DNA from: Pseudobdellovibrionaceae bacterium
GTDB taxonomy: Bacteria > Bdellovibrionota > Bdellovibrionia > Bdellovibrionales > Bdellovibrionaceae
Assembly: GCA_019637875.1 (NCBI GenBank)
Contig: JAHBUW010000022.1
Location: 1-39,925, forward strand
DNA length: 39,925 bases
Direction of reading: 5' to 3'
Shown: positions 1 to 8,527 of the stretch, one piece after another
How positions within the stretch are numbered: the first letter of the stretch is position 1
Layout: every line of letters begins with the position of its first letter
Made by a program: the position numbers and the translations under genes
The notes under the pieces: generated by a model
Database searches by the model: none
What the model saw: the letters and a program-made list of their open reading frames with translations, nothing else
Told to the model about the DNA's origin: nothing

Positions 1-2
1 GT

Positions 3-1931
3 GACGCTTCGGAAACGCTGTACCGCTTGACCCGCGAAAAAGAAAACACCGCACGCCAGGTCCAGACGCACCTGGACCGTCTGGTGAACGATCACCAGAT
101 GCAGAACTACCTGCAAGACAAATACGTCACCACGCGCGAGGGGCGCTGGGTCCTTCCCGTGCGCAGCGGCTCGCAGCATTCGGTGAAGGGCGTGATCCAC
201 GGTTCCTCGCATACCAAGCAGACCGTGTTCATGGAGCCCGAAGTCGTCATCCCTTTGAACAACCGCCTGCGCCAGGTCGAAGTCGAAATCGAAGACGAGA
301 TCGAGCGCCTGCTCGAGCAGCTCTCGCACTACTTGGCGGGCCAGTCGGAAAGTTTCGCCTCGTCGAAACAAGTGCTGCTGGATGCGGACATCGGCCTGGC
401 CAAAGCCCAATGGAGCGCGCTGATCCGCGCCCAGTCCTTCGAATTCACCGACGACGAGATCACGCTGAACGAAGTGAAACATCCCATGCTGATCGCCAAC
501 GGCAAAGAGCCCGTGGCGAACAGCGTGCGCCTGACACCGGAAAAATCGATCCTGCTTTTGAGCGGACCGAACGCGGGCGGTAAAACGGTGCTTCTGAAAT
601 CCATCGGCCTGGCCGCGCAGATGGCGCGCGCGGGGCTGCCGATCGCGGCGGGTGAAGGATCGAAGCTTCCGTTCTTCGACCGCGTCCATATCGGCATCGG
701 TGACGCGCAAAACGTGGGTGAAGAGCTGTCCACCTTCGCCGCGCACTTGAAAATCCTGGACGCCGCCACCCGTTTGCAGGGCCGCCGCAATCTGATCCTG
801 GTCGACGAGATCTGCGGATCGACCGATCCCGAAGAGGGCTCGGCGCTTGCGCGCGCGTTCATCAAAACTTTTTCGAACAACGAAGTCTTTGCCGTCGTGA
901 CCTCCCACTTGGGACCGCTTAAATCCGGCTGGGACGATTCGGACCGCGTGCTGCAAGGCTCGCTCGAATACGACGCGAAGTCGGGACGCCCGACCTACAA
1001 CTTCATCCAGGGGATTCCCGGCGACTCGCTGGCGATCCAGACCGCGCGTCGCGTGGGCATCCCGGCCGACATCGTCGAGCGCGCGGTCGAGTTCCTGTCA
1101 CCGACGTCGAAGGCGCGGCTGAACGCCATGGACGAAATCGACCGCATGCGCGGCGATCTGCACACCTTGCAAGACATCCTAAAGAAAGAGCAGAACCGCG
1201 CGAAGTTCGAAAAAGAAAAGTACGAAAAAATGCGCGCCGAGCTCGAGAAGGAAAAAGAAAACCTGCTCGCCAAAGCCGTTCGCCAAGCCGAGAAGAAGAT
1301 CGAGGACATGATCGCGGCCGCGAAAGTCGAGCAGACCTTCAAACGTCACTCGGCCCTGCAAGAGATCAAACGTGAACTTCCCGAGATCGTAAAAAGTCGC
1401 CCCGGCCCGGGACAGTCCGCGACCGTGCAGGTCGCAACACCGGAAGAGTTCGGTAAACGCTACCCGCCCGGAACGAAGGTCTTCGTGCCCTCGCTGAATC
1501 AGGACGGCATCATCCAATCGCTGCCGAACGGGAAAGGCGAAATCCTGGTGCTGTCGAATTCGATCCAACTGCGCCTGCCGTGGACCGAGCTGCGGCCCCC
1601 GCAACACGCCGTGAACCCGACCGCGGAGCTCGTGCGACGCAGCTCAGGCCAGGTGACCGTCGCACTGTCCGACGCGGACCGCACGCTCGATCTGCGCGGC
1701 ATGACCGTCGAAGAAGCGATCAGCTCGCTCGAGATGGGACTGGATAACGCCGCGAACTCGCAGGAAGACCGCATCAAAGTCATCCACGGTCACGGCACCG
1801 AGGCTTTGAAAAAGGCGGTGCGGACTTACCTCTCGCGCAGCGTTTACGTAAAGAAATGGAAAGCCGGCTCGCCCGAGCAAGGTGGCGACGGCGTGACTTG
1901 GGCCGAACTGGGTGAAGGAGAACGTCCATGA
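3..1931 (+). CDS. mutS2: Endonuclease MutS2 (5' partial)
   Basis: This is the C-terminal 642 residues of MutS2; the reading frame is open from the window edge, so the true start lies upstream (the family is usually about 780 residues). A Walker A motif GPNAGGKT lies at 564-587 and a Walker B-like LILVDEICGSTDPEEG follows near 791-838. After the ATPase come a charged coiled-coil region (about 1120-1340), a KOW-like segment (about 1470-1600) and a C-terminal Smr domain with LDLRG at 1686-1700. MutS2 binds branched DNA or, in some bacteria, collided ribosomes; it is distinct from mismatch-repair MutS. The Smr motif reads HGHGTE, where HGxGTG is usual. The stop overlaps the next start by four bases (ATGA), so translation is probably coupled. 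Confidence 0.95.
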   Translation, partial: DASETLYRLTREKENTARQVQTHLDRLVNDHQMQNYLQDKYVTTREGRWVLPVRSGSQHSVKGVIHGSSHTKQTVFMEPEVVIPLNNRLRQVEVEIEDEIERLLEQLSHYLAGQSESFASSKQVLLDADIGLAKAQWSALIRAQSFEFTDDEITLNEVKHPMLIANGKEPVANSVRLTPEKSILLLSGPNAGGKTVLLKSIGLAAQMARAGLPIAAGEGSKLPFFDRVHIGIGDAQNVGEELSTFAAHLKILDAATRLQGRRNLILVDEICGSTDPEEGSALARAFIKTFSNNEVFAVVTSHLGPLKSGWDDSDRVLQGSLEYDAKSGRPTYNFIQGIPGDSLAIQTARRVGIPADIVERAVEFLSPTSKARLNAMDEIDRMRGDLHTLQDILKKEQNRAKFEKEKYEKMRAELEKEKENLLAKAVRQAEKKIEDMIAAAKVEQTFKRHSALQEIKRELPEIVKSRPGPGQSATVQVATPEEFGKRYPPGTKVFVPSLNQDGIIQSLPNGKGEILVLSNSIQLRLPWTELRPPQHAVNPTAELVRRSSGQVTVALSDADRTLDLRGMTVEEAISSLEMGLDNAANSQEDRIKVIHGHGTEALKKAVRTYLSRSVYVKKWKAGSPEQGGDGVTWAELGEGERP

Positions 1932-3595
1932 CCGAGGCCGAATTTTTCCAAGCGGGGCCGGAGCTGAAAAATACCTTCGAGGCCGACGCACTTTTGCGAC
2001 GGATCCTGGGCTTCCACACGGGCGGGGAATTTGGAAAATTCGCGCCGATCCTGCGCGATCTTGGGGAACGCGCGGCGACCGATATGCTCGCGGCCGCGCG
2101 GGTCGCCGAGACGTCTCCGCCGGTCCACGTCCCCTTCGATCCGTGGGGGAACCGCATCGACCGCATCGACGTCTCGGACGCCTGGAAAAAGATGGAACGT
2201 CTGGCCGCCGAGTACGGCGTCGTCGCCACCGGTTATGAGCGCCGTCAGGGCGAGTTCAGCCGGGTCTTCCAGATGGCGCTTCTATATCTTTACCATCCGT
2301 CGAGCGCGCTTTTCAGCTGTCCTTTGGCCATGACCGACGGCGCGGCGAAAGCCATCGAACTTTACGGCGATCATTTCGAAATGAAGGTCGCCTTCGATCA
2401 TCTGACCAGCCGCGATCCCGCGAAGTTCTGGACCTCGGGACAATGGATGACCGAGCGCACGGGCGGTTCCGACGTGGGTTTGAGCCAAACGATCGCGCGC
2501 GCCGGTTTGGACGGCGAGTACGCGCTCAGCGGAACGAAGTGGTTCACGTCGGCCACGACCTCGCAGATGGCGATGACGCTCGCGCGGATCACGCCCGCAA
2601 TCGATGCGAAGAATGAACTATCGCTCTTTTTCATGCGTACCCACGACGATCGCGGACGTCTGCGGAAAATTAAGATCCACCGCCTGAAAGACAAGCTGGG
2701 AACGAAGGCGCTGCCCACGGCGGAACTCGCGCTCGAAGGCACGCCCGCCCGCCTCGTCGGCGGCCCCGGCCAGGGCGTCAAAAAAATCGCGAGCCTTTTC
2801 AACGTCACCCGCATCTACAACGCCGTCTGCTCGGTGGGCTCGATGACCCGCGGGTTGCAACTGGCGGAGGACTACGCGAAAAAACGCGTCGCCTTCGGCG
2901 GAACCCTCGCCGCCAATCCCCTGCATATGGAGACCTTGGCGGAGCTCGCGACCGAAAAGGCCCTCGCGACGCTCTTGATTTTCAAAACCGCGACCCTGTG
3001 GGGTCGCGAAGAGATGAAGCTCGCGAACGCCGAAGAATCCACGCTGCTCCGACTGCTGACGACGCTCGCGAAATTGTCCACCGGGAAGAGCGCCGTGCGC
3101 GTCGCCTCGGAAGTGTTGGAGAGTTTCGGCGGCGCGGGTTACGTCGAGGACACGGGACTGCCCGTGCTGTTACGCGATTCGCAGGTCTTCCCCATCTGGG
3201 AGGGCACCACGAACGTGCTGTCCATGGATATCCTGCGCGCCTTCAAAAAAGAAAACGCGGGAACCATTTTTCACAATGACGTCACCGCCCGCCTGAAAAA
3301 GATCGATCCTTCGGGCATGGACCCGGGCCTTTCAACCTTGCGCCACGATCTGGAGCGCGTCAGCCAATGGGTCGGTACGCAGTCGCCCGAAATCCTGGCC
3401 TGGAACGCGCGCAAACTCGCGCTGGCTTTGGCGCAGATCTACACGCGTTCGCTGGCTTTCGAGTTCGCGCTCGCCACCGGGCATCCCTTCGACCGTGAAG
3501 TCGCGCGCCGCGCGGATCGCCCCGTCGACTTTCACCCCCGCGAAAAGGCGGAAGAAGCGGGCCTGGCCGCCCTCTTCCGCGAGGAGACTCCTTGA
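1928..3595 (+). CDS. Acyl-CoA dehydrogenase, AidB/ACAD11-like
   Basis: The 555-residue product is a flavin-dependent acyl-CoA dehydrogenase, longer than the usual 380-residue housekeeping enzymes and closer in size to the AidB / ACDH-11 branch. The flavin-contact motif MTERTGGSDVG is at about residue 173, followed by LSGTKWFTSA. The C-terminal half has ESFGGAGYVED and then FPIWEGTTNV at about residue 420, which is typical of the family's active-site end. No signal peptide is visible, so it should be cytoplasmic. Its ATG overlaps the mutS2 stop, and its own stop overlaps the TTG start of the following peptidase gene. The substrate cannot be read from the sequence. AidB binds DNA, but no such property can be claimed here; long-chain acyl-CoA oxidation is equally possible. 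Confidence 0.9.
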   Translation: MTEAEFFQAGPELKNTFEADALLRRILGFHTGGEFGKFAPILRDLGERAATDMLAAARVAETSPPVHVPFDPWGNRIDRIDVSDAWKKMERLAAEYGVVATGYERRQGEFSRVFQMALLYLYHPSSALFSCPLAMTDGAAKAIELYGDHFEMKVAFDHLTSRDPAKFWTSGQWMTERTGGSDVGLSQTIARAGLDGEYALSGTKWFTSATTSQMAMTLARITPAIDAKNELSLFFMRTHDDRGRLRKIKIHRLKDKLGTKALPTAELALEGTPARLVGGPGQGVKKIASLFNVTRIYNAVCSVGSMTRGLQLAEDYAKKRVAFGGTLAANPLHMETLAELATEKALATLLIFKTATLWGREEMKLANAEESTLLRLLTTLAKLSTGKSAVRVASEVLESFGGAGYVEDTGLPVLLRDSQVFPIWEGTTNVLSMDILRAFKKENAGTIFHNDVTARLKKIDPSGMDPGLSTLRHDLERVSQWVGTQSPEILAWNARKLALALAQIYTRSLAFEFALATGHPFDREVARRADRPVDFHPREKAEEAGLAALFREETP

Positions 3596-4818
3596 AACTG
3601 TTTTGGACCCTGCTTTTGATCCCCGGACTGCTCTTCGCGCAAACGCCGTCGGTTTCGCCGTCACAGTCGCCGCAGTCCACCCCGACCCCGAAACCCACGG
3701 ACTTCCCGAAGGACTACTACGACTCGCGCGAACGCTTCCGCTCGGCTTGCCCCGTCTCTCCCGACGAGAATACGGTCTGCGAGATCTTCCCCGTCGATCC
3801 GCAAAACGACTTCAGCGTCGACAGCCTTTTCTGGCGCGCGGAAAATTCTAAAAAGATCCTCGTCCTGGTTTCCGGCGTTCACGGGATCGAGACCTACGCC
3901 GGCGCGGCCGTCCAACGCGATTTCGTCGAGGAAAACCTGTCGCGCTTTCTGGATCAAGGCATCAGCGTTTATCTGGTGCACGCGCTGAATCCTTACGGTT
4001 ACGCGAACAATTCCCGCGTCACCGCGAACAATGTGGATCTGAACCGCAACTTCCCCTCCAAGCAGGACGCCGACTGGAAACCCAACGCGGGCTTTCAGAA
4101 ATTGAAAGAGATCCTGGCCCCCGAAAACATCTCGGGCCCCGGTTGGTTCTCGTTCTTCGGATTCTCGTTCAAACTGCTGTGGCGAATCGCGACCTTTCAG
4201 TTCACCGTGGACGAAATGAATCAAGCGATCGCCGGCGGTCAACGCGAAGAAGCGCGGGGACTTTTCTACGGCGGCACGGCGCCGGAACCCCAAGTCGAAT
4301 GGCTCAAACGCCAGTTGGACGAAAAACTCCAAGGCTTTGAAGAGGCGCTTTTGATCGACATTCACACGGGCCTTGGCGAACGCGGTGTTTTGCACCTGAT
4401 GCCCAGTGACGAGCCCGCCCCCACCGGCGCGGATCTACGGGCGCGACTCTTCGGGACGGAATCCAATGAGGTCTACAAAATCACCACCGAAGCGACGAAG
4501 GGATTCTATTCGGTCGCGGGGGACTTCTTGGACTTCGCGGAAGAGCGCGGACCCGAGGGCCTGAAAACCGCCGCGATGACGATGGAGTTCGGCACCAAGG
4601 GGACCTCGATCCCCGCGCAGCTCGGCTCGCTGCACACGATGGCGAGCGAGAACGCGCGCCGGATTCTGCCGTGGACGCAAGAGCGCGACATCGCCGCGTC
4701 GCGAGCGGATTTCATGGAACTCTTCGCGCCGCAAGATCTCGAATGGCGGGACGGAATTCGCAATAAAGGCCGGGCGTTTTTCCAACAGGTCCTGACCCGC
4801 TGGAGCGCGCAGCCATGA
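3592..4818 (+). CDS. Secreted M14-like zinc peptidase (DUF2817 family)
   Basis: The 408-residue product starts with a signal peptide (MKLFWTLLLIPGLLFAQ) and a proline/serine-rich linker. The core fits the DUF2817 family related to M14 carboxypeptidases. HGIE gives the zinc ligands H97 and E100, then NPYGYANNSR (133-142) and VDLNRNF (148-154) follow, IHTGLG gives the third ligand H258, and MEFGTKG supplies the likely catalytic E332. It probably acts in the periplasm or outside the cell on a C-terminal peptide or amide bond; the substrate is unknown. The start is TTG inside the TTGA that ends the dehydrogenase gene, and the stop overlaps the next ATG. This places it inside the four-gene operon. 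Confidence 0.88.
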   Translation: MKLFWTLLLIPGLLFAQTPSVSPSQSPQSTPTPKPTDFPKDYYDSRERFRSACPVSPDENTVCEIFPVDPQNDFSVDSLFWRAENSKKILVLVSGVHGIETYAGAAVQRDFVEENLSRFLDQGISVYLVHALNPYGYANNSRVTANNVDLNRNFPSKQDADWKPNAGFQKLKEILAPENISGPGWFSFFGFSFKLLWRIATFQFTVDEMNQAIAGGQREEARGLFYGGTAPEPQVEWLKRQLDEKLQGFEEALLIDIHTGLGERGVLHLMPSDEPAPTGADLRARLFGTESNEVYKITTEATKGFYSVAGDFLDFAEERGPEGLKTAAMTMEFGTKGTSIPAQLGSLHTMASENARRILPWTQERDIAASRADFMELFAPQDLEWRDGIRNKGRAFFQQVLTRWSAQP

Positions 4819-5765
4819 CGCCCGCGCACGCCCGTCTGAATCGGATCGTCCTGGCGCTGTACTTGGCCGGCGGTTTTCTGTGGCTATTTCCGGGCGTGAA
4901 GCTCGAGCTGTTACGCTACGGCGAACTGACCGATGGACGATATTTTCTGGGGTACTTTCCGAACGTCATCCCGCTCTTGCCGATTCACTGGGGCATTCAG
5001 TCGGTCACCTTGGCCGGTGCGCTCTACGCGCTCCTGCTCCCATGGCGGCGTTTACTTTCCGTCGTCCCTTGGTTGATCGCCTATACGCTGCTCGCGTTGA
5101 TCGACGTCCGGGTTTTGATTCTGACTCCGGGCGCGATCAGTTTGATCGCGCTGCTCGTCGGTTACGGAATCTTCGGCGTGATGGACGAGATCCGCCCGCG
5201 CCCGCGGTTTCCCTTCACGCTCCCCCGCTGGGCTTGGGGATTCTGGGTGCTGTTCCTGATCTTGAGCGTTTTTCTCTTCGATCCGATGCTCACGGTGACG
5301 GTCGCGGTGCTCTTCAACCCCGCCTGGGTGAAACCGCGCGGACAGAAAGCCGACCTCACGGTTTTCTTCGACGGACACTGCGGACTTTGCAACCGCACGG
5401 TGGATTTCCTGATTCGCGAAGACGCCGAATCGCGCCGCCTGCGTTTTGCGACCTTACAGGGACCCACCGCGGACCTGTGGCGCATGAACGGTCGCTTGCC
5501 CGCAACCAAAACGACGGCCGCGGACGATCTTGAAAGTTTGCTGGTGGTTTGGGGCGAACGAACGCTCGACCGTTCGGACGCGGCGCTGGCGATCGGCGAG
5601 CATCTGGGGGGCCTGTGGCGAGTCTTCGCGATCCTTGCCCGCGCGGTTCCGCGTCCCCTGCGGGACGGCGTGTACCGGCTGGTGGCGCGGCATCGCTACC
5701 GCTTCTTCGGCCGCCGCGAGACCTGTCGCCTGCCGACCAAAGAAGAGCGAAGTCTTTTTATCTAG
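4815..5765 (+). CDS. Membrane protein with C-terminal DCC (DUF393) thiol domain
   Basis: This 316-residue protein has about 170 N-terminal residues rich in hydrophobic segments (about 11-29, 51-76, 82-103, 105-122, 140-168). A C-terminal DCC domain follows, with FFDGHCGLC holding the redox-type pair C189/C192, and then RFATLQ. DCC proteins are predicted thiol-disulfide oxidoreductases. Many are stand-alone proteins of about 130 residues, so the fused membrane part is notable. Because the hydrophobic part has no recognised family, the side of the membrane on which the CxxC lies cannot be fixed. The ATG overlaps the preceding stop (ATGA). The stop overlaps the stop of the convergent protease gene within a shared CTAG, so no terminator separates the two. 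Confidence 0.85.
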   Translation: MTPAHARLNRIVLALYLAGGFLWLFPGVKLELLRYGELTDGRYFLGYFPNVIPLLPIHWGIQSVTLAGALYALLLPWRRLLSVVPWLIAYTLLALIDVRVLILTPGAISLIALLVGYGIFGVMDEIRPRPRFPFTLPRWAWGFWVLFLILSVFLFDPMLTVTVAVLFNPAWVKPRGQKADLTVFFDGHCGLCNRTVDFLIREDAESRRLRFATLQGPTADLWRMNGRLPATKTTAADDLESLLVVWGERTLDRSDAALAIGEHLGGLWRVFAILARAVPRPLRDGVYRLVARHRYRFFGRRETCRLPTKEERSLFI

Positions 5766-7132
5766 AGGGATTCTTGTTTCAACCGACGTGACGGCGCTTG
5801 CGCCGCCGCGGGCCGCTGCTGCACGTAGTCCGTGCGCAAATAAGGCATGCGGTGCGCGCCCAAACGTTTCACCATCATGGGGACACGTTTCACGCCATTC
5901 GTTGTCCCGGCCAGATCACGCTTCAACACCTGCGACACCGGACCCTGGTAAGCTTGGGTCACGGCCGTCGACGGCTGCGTCGTCAGCGTGGTCCCCGTGC
6001 CGGTGGTGGTCACCGTCGTCGTCGCGGTGTTCGCGGCGAGCTGCTGCTGGTACTGAAGCTCGGCGTATTTGCGGTCGGTTTCGTTGCGGTCTTGGATGAT
6101 TTTGTAAACCAAGAAAGCCGCGGCGATCCCCGCGCCCACGAGCGCGATGGTCGGCAGATTGTCTTTGAAGCTCGAACCCGTATCGGTGCGCGCGCTGGTC
6201 GGCGTGACGTTCGCCGGCGCGACGGCGGGGACCGTGGTATCGACCGGCGTGGGATTATTCACCGCCGCCACGGGCGTATCGCGGACCGGAGTTTCCGCCA
6301 CGCGCGCCGGCGGCTCTTCCGAAGCCGTGCGCGGCACGCGGTCCTCGGACTTCCCGTTATTCGGAGTATCCGCCACGACGCGATTCGGCTCGCCGGTCAG
6401 GTTGAAGGCGACTTGGTTCGTGTGTTTTTTGATGTCGGCGACGACTTCACGCAAAGAGGACATGACGCCCGTCTTGGGGTTCGTCTCGTCCGCGCCCCAG
6501 ATCAGGCCGACGGCGTTCCCGTTTTTGTCGTAAAGCACGCTTCCGGAATTTCCCGAGATCACGGTGGCCCCGATGGTTTCGTAGCCGGTACCGCCGTTGG
6601 GCAGGCTTACCGGAGCGCCCATCTTGCCTTTGGCGTGACGTTGCTTGCCGGGGTTCTGCAGATCGTGGGTGACGAGGGTGATGTCCTCGCCGGTTTTCAG
6701 TTCACGGTCGGCGATACGTACGGGTGGGACTTTCGCGCCGATCTCGGGGCAATTGAAAACGGCGTAATCGAGCTTCGCGCTGCGCGCGACCGGCTGGGGT
6801 TTGCAATTCGTGATTTCGATCTTTCCGCCCTGACGGTAGAACACGAGTTTCACGCCGCCGCGATCGACGCAGTGGTTGTTGGTGACGATGTGGTTTCCGT
6901 CGACCACCCAGGCATTGCAACCGCTGGCGCCCATGTGGAAAACGCCGCTCGACTCGCCGACGGCGCCGATGCGCGGGCCTTCGACCGGGGTCTGACGTTG
7001 TTCGCCGGTATCGGGGATCGTCGCCCCGTCCAACGGGGTCGCGGTATCGACCGCCGCGAACGCGGAAGAGAACGACAAAATTCCCGAAATGAGACAGATC
7101 CCGAACGACAGCGACAGACGAGCTGATTTCAT
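5762..7132 (-). CDS. Membrane-tethered trypsin-like serine protease
   Basis: The start was set at the ATG at 7132 because it begins a clear signal peptide (MKSARLSLSF...SSAFAA); the frame stays open about 83 codons further upstream without a plausible start. The 456-residue product has a chymotrypsin/trypsin-like fold with the triad H87 (TNNHCV), D122 (LDYAVF) and S196 (SGNSGS). After the protease domain comes a proline/threonine/valine-rich linker (about 250-325) and one membrane segment (about 327-344, LPTIALVGAGIAAAFLVY). A charged, then threonine-rich and basic tail ends the protein. The protease should face the periplasm, with the tail in the cytoplasm if the membrane segment is real. 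Regulation and substrate are unknown. Its stop overlaps the convergent gene in CTAG. Confidence 0.88.
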   Translation of the reverse strand: MKSARLSLSFGICLISGILSFSSAFAAVDTATPLDGATIPDTGEQRQTPVEGPRIGAVGESSGVFHMGASGCNAWVVDGNHIVTNNHCVDRGGVKLVFYRQGGKIEITNCKPQPVARSAKLDYAVFNCPEIGAKVPPVRIADRELKTGEDITLVTHDLQNPGKQRHAKGKMGAPVSLPNGGTGYETIGATVISGNSGSVLYDKNGNAVGLIWGADETNPKTGVMSSLREVVADIKKHTNQVAFNLTGEPNRVVADTPNNGKSEDRVPRTASEEPPARVAETPVRDTPVAAVNNPTPVDTTVPAVAPANVTPTSARTDTGSSFKDNLPTIALVGAGIAAAFLVYKIIQDRNETDRKYAELQYQQQLAANTATTTVTTTGTGTTLTTQPSTAVTQAYQGPVSQVLKRDLAGTTNGVKRVPMMVKRLGAHRMPYLRTDYVQQRPAAAQAPSRRLKQESL

Positions 7133-7241
7133 ACCTGAAGGAAGAGCAAAGCTCACGCCGGAACGTGGGCCAACGGTGCGATTCCCAGGGCTTTTTGTGG
7201 ACGGACCGTCAGCGCGGAACGCGCAGCCGTCTAAAGCCTGG

Positions 7242-8393
7242 TCAGGGGCGCGTCTGCTCGCGGAACTGACGACGGGCCTCTTGATCGTACCTGTCGGCGA
7301 ACTCCCGCAGCGCCGTTTGGAAAGCGGCGGAGTCCTTCTCGGCGAAAGCGCGGTAGGGCTCGGCCGGAGTCTGGGCGCCATGACGGCGCCCCAGGTAGTT
7401 CGCGAAGTATTCCATTTCTGCGAGCAGCATGCGGCGACCCTCGCGGTCCTGTGCGGACGGCAGGTCCGTGCGGAAGTGTTTCTTCACACGGGGACGAAAC
7501 CAAAAATTGCGGCCCCCGCTTTTGATGATACCGTATTCGGGGCGCCGCTCGCCCCAGTAGGCCTCCATCAATTCCGGTAAACGTTCCGCGGCGTCTTTTT
7601 GCGGCGACCAAAAACTCAGGGCCGGTTCGCCGAGTTCTTTCGCTTCGAAGATCCGAACGCCGCCATCGTTTCGCAGCAACGTCCACACGCGCAAGAAGCC
7701 CTGACTGCCCCCATCCACGCGACGTCGCGAAGCCGAACTCATCACGTCGGACTCAAACAAACGGCCCAGTACGCCCGCCGTTTCCTCAATCAAGGCGCGC
7801 TCGGCGGGGGTTGATTCCTCAAGCTTCGTCAACCCTAGACGTTCGAAGTTCAGCGCCTCGCCGTCCGTGTTTTTCTCTAAGAACTCGCGGTCGCGTTTCG
7901 CGATCTTTTTGTCGGTCAAACGGATGACGTCGGCGATCCGCGAAGGTTTATCGTCCTTCTTTCCGCGCAGGCCACGGGTATAGGCCTTCAAAAGCGGCCC
8001 CACGTCCACTTGCGCATCGATCGCTTTCACCGTGACCAAAAACCGCGCGACGTCGAACGCGAAAGGTCCGCGACCTCCGTCATCCAGATCCATGAAATCC
8101 ACTTTCAGATGTTTGTCGCTTCGGCGCGCGGCCATGTTTTGGTAATGAAAGTCACCCGTGATCAAACCTTCGGTCAGAATCGCTGCGTTCTCGGTCGGAA
8201 CCTCTTTGGCGGTCTGGCGCGCGAAGGCCCAGAAGTGACGCGGGTTCGTCCGCAGGGACATGAAATAGTCGACCGCGGGCTTCCAACGCAGGCCCGCTTC
8301 GGGATGATGAACCTGCCGGCAAAGGTATCCCGCATGCGCGGGCACGAACGAACACAACGTCAGTAAAAGAAAAAGTCCGCCCGTGAAGTTCAA
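7242..8393 (-). CDS. Secreted DUF2252 family protein
   Basis: The 383-residue protein matches the DUF2252 family, which has a kinase-like fold. ITGDFHYQN gives D81, H83 and N86, followed by VDFMDLDDGGRGPFAFD with the acidic residues expected of a phosphate/metal site. The TTG at 8393 is the chosen start because it begins a signal peptide (NFTGGLFLLLTLCSFVPAHA); no strong ribosome-binding site precedes it. Many DUF2252 proteins lack a signal peptide, so export is unusual and speaks against a normal ATP-dependent kinase reaction unless the signal is misread. It lies between the protease gene and a strong terminator, in tandem with the protease (109-base gap). Function is unknown. Confidence 0.8.
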   Translation of the reverse strand: MNFTGGLFLLLTLCSFVPAHAGYLCRQVHHPEAGLRWKPAVDYFMSLRTNPRHFWAFARQTAKEVPTENAAILTEGLITGDFHYQNMAARRSDKHLKVDFMDLDDGGRGPFAFDVARFLVTVKAIDAQVDVGPLLKAYTRGLRGKKDDKPSRIADVIRLTDKKIAKRDREFLEKNTDGEALNFERLGLTKLEESTPAERALIEETAGVLGRLFESDVMSSASRRRVDGGSQGFLRVWTLLRNDGGVRIFEAKELGEPALSFWSPQKDAAERLPELMEAYWGERRPEYGIIKSGGRNFWFRPRVKKHFRTDLPSAQDREGRRMLLAEMEYFANYLGRRHGAQTPAEPYRAFAEKDSAAFQTALREFADRYDQEARRQFREQTRP

Positions 8394-8475
8394 AGGACTT
8401 TGATTCTACCAAATTCCGCCGCGCCCCTCGAATGTCATGACCCCGCACGGTCATTTTTTCAGAGGGAAAAACGCA

Positions 8476-8505
8476 AAAACCCGAAGGGAGGGCCCTTCGG
8501 GTTTT
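8476..8505 (-). terminator. Intrinsic terminator, bidirectional
   Basis: A perfect 13-base inverted repeat, aaaacccgaaggg and cccttcgggtttt, surrounds a 4-base loop. On the minus strand it is followed by further T-rich sequence (tttttgcgttttt when read onward). It lies 23 bases after the stop of the 690-residue secreted protein and ends that transcript before the DUF2252 gene. Confidence 0.9.
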
Positions 8506-8527
8506 AGAGGTCCGGAAACCTTAAGGT

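Noticed and set aside
27-29. TTG as start of the first gene
   Set aside because: The frame is open to the window edge and the protein lacks the MutS2 N terminus, so this is an internal leucine codon.
7133-7381. 83-codon N-terminal extension of the serine protease
   Set aside because: It is Arg/Pro/Ser-rich, overlaps the DUF2252 gene and would bury a clear signal peptide starting at 7132.
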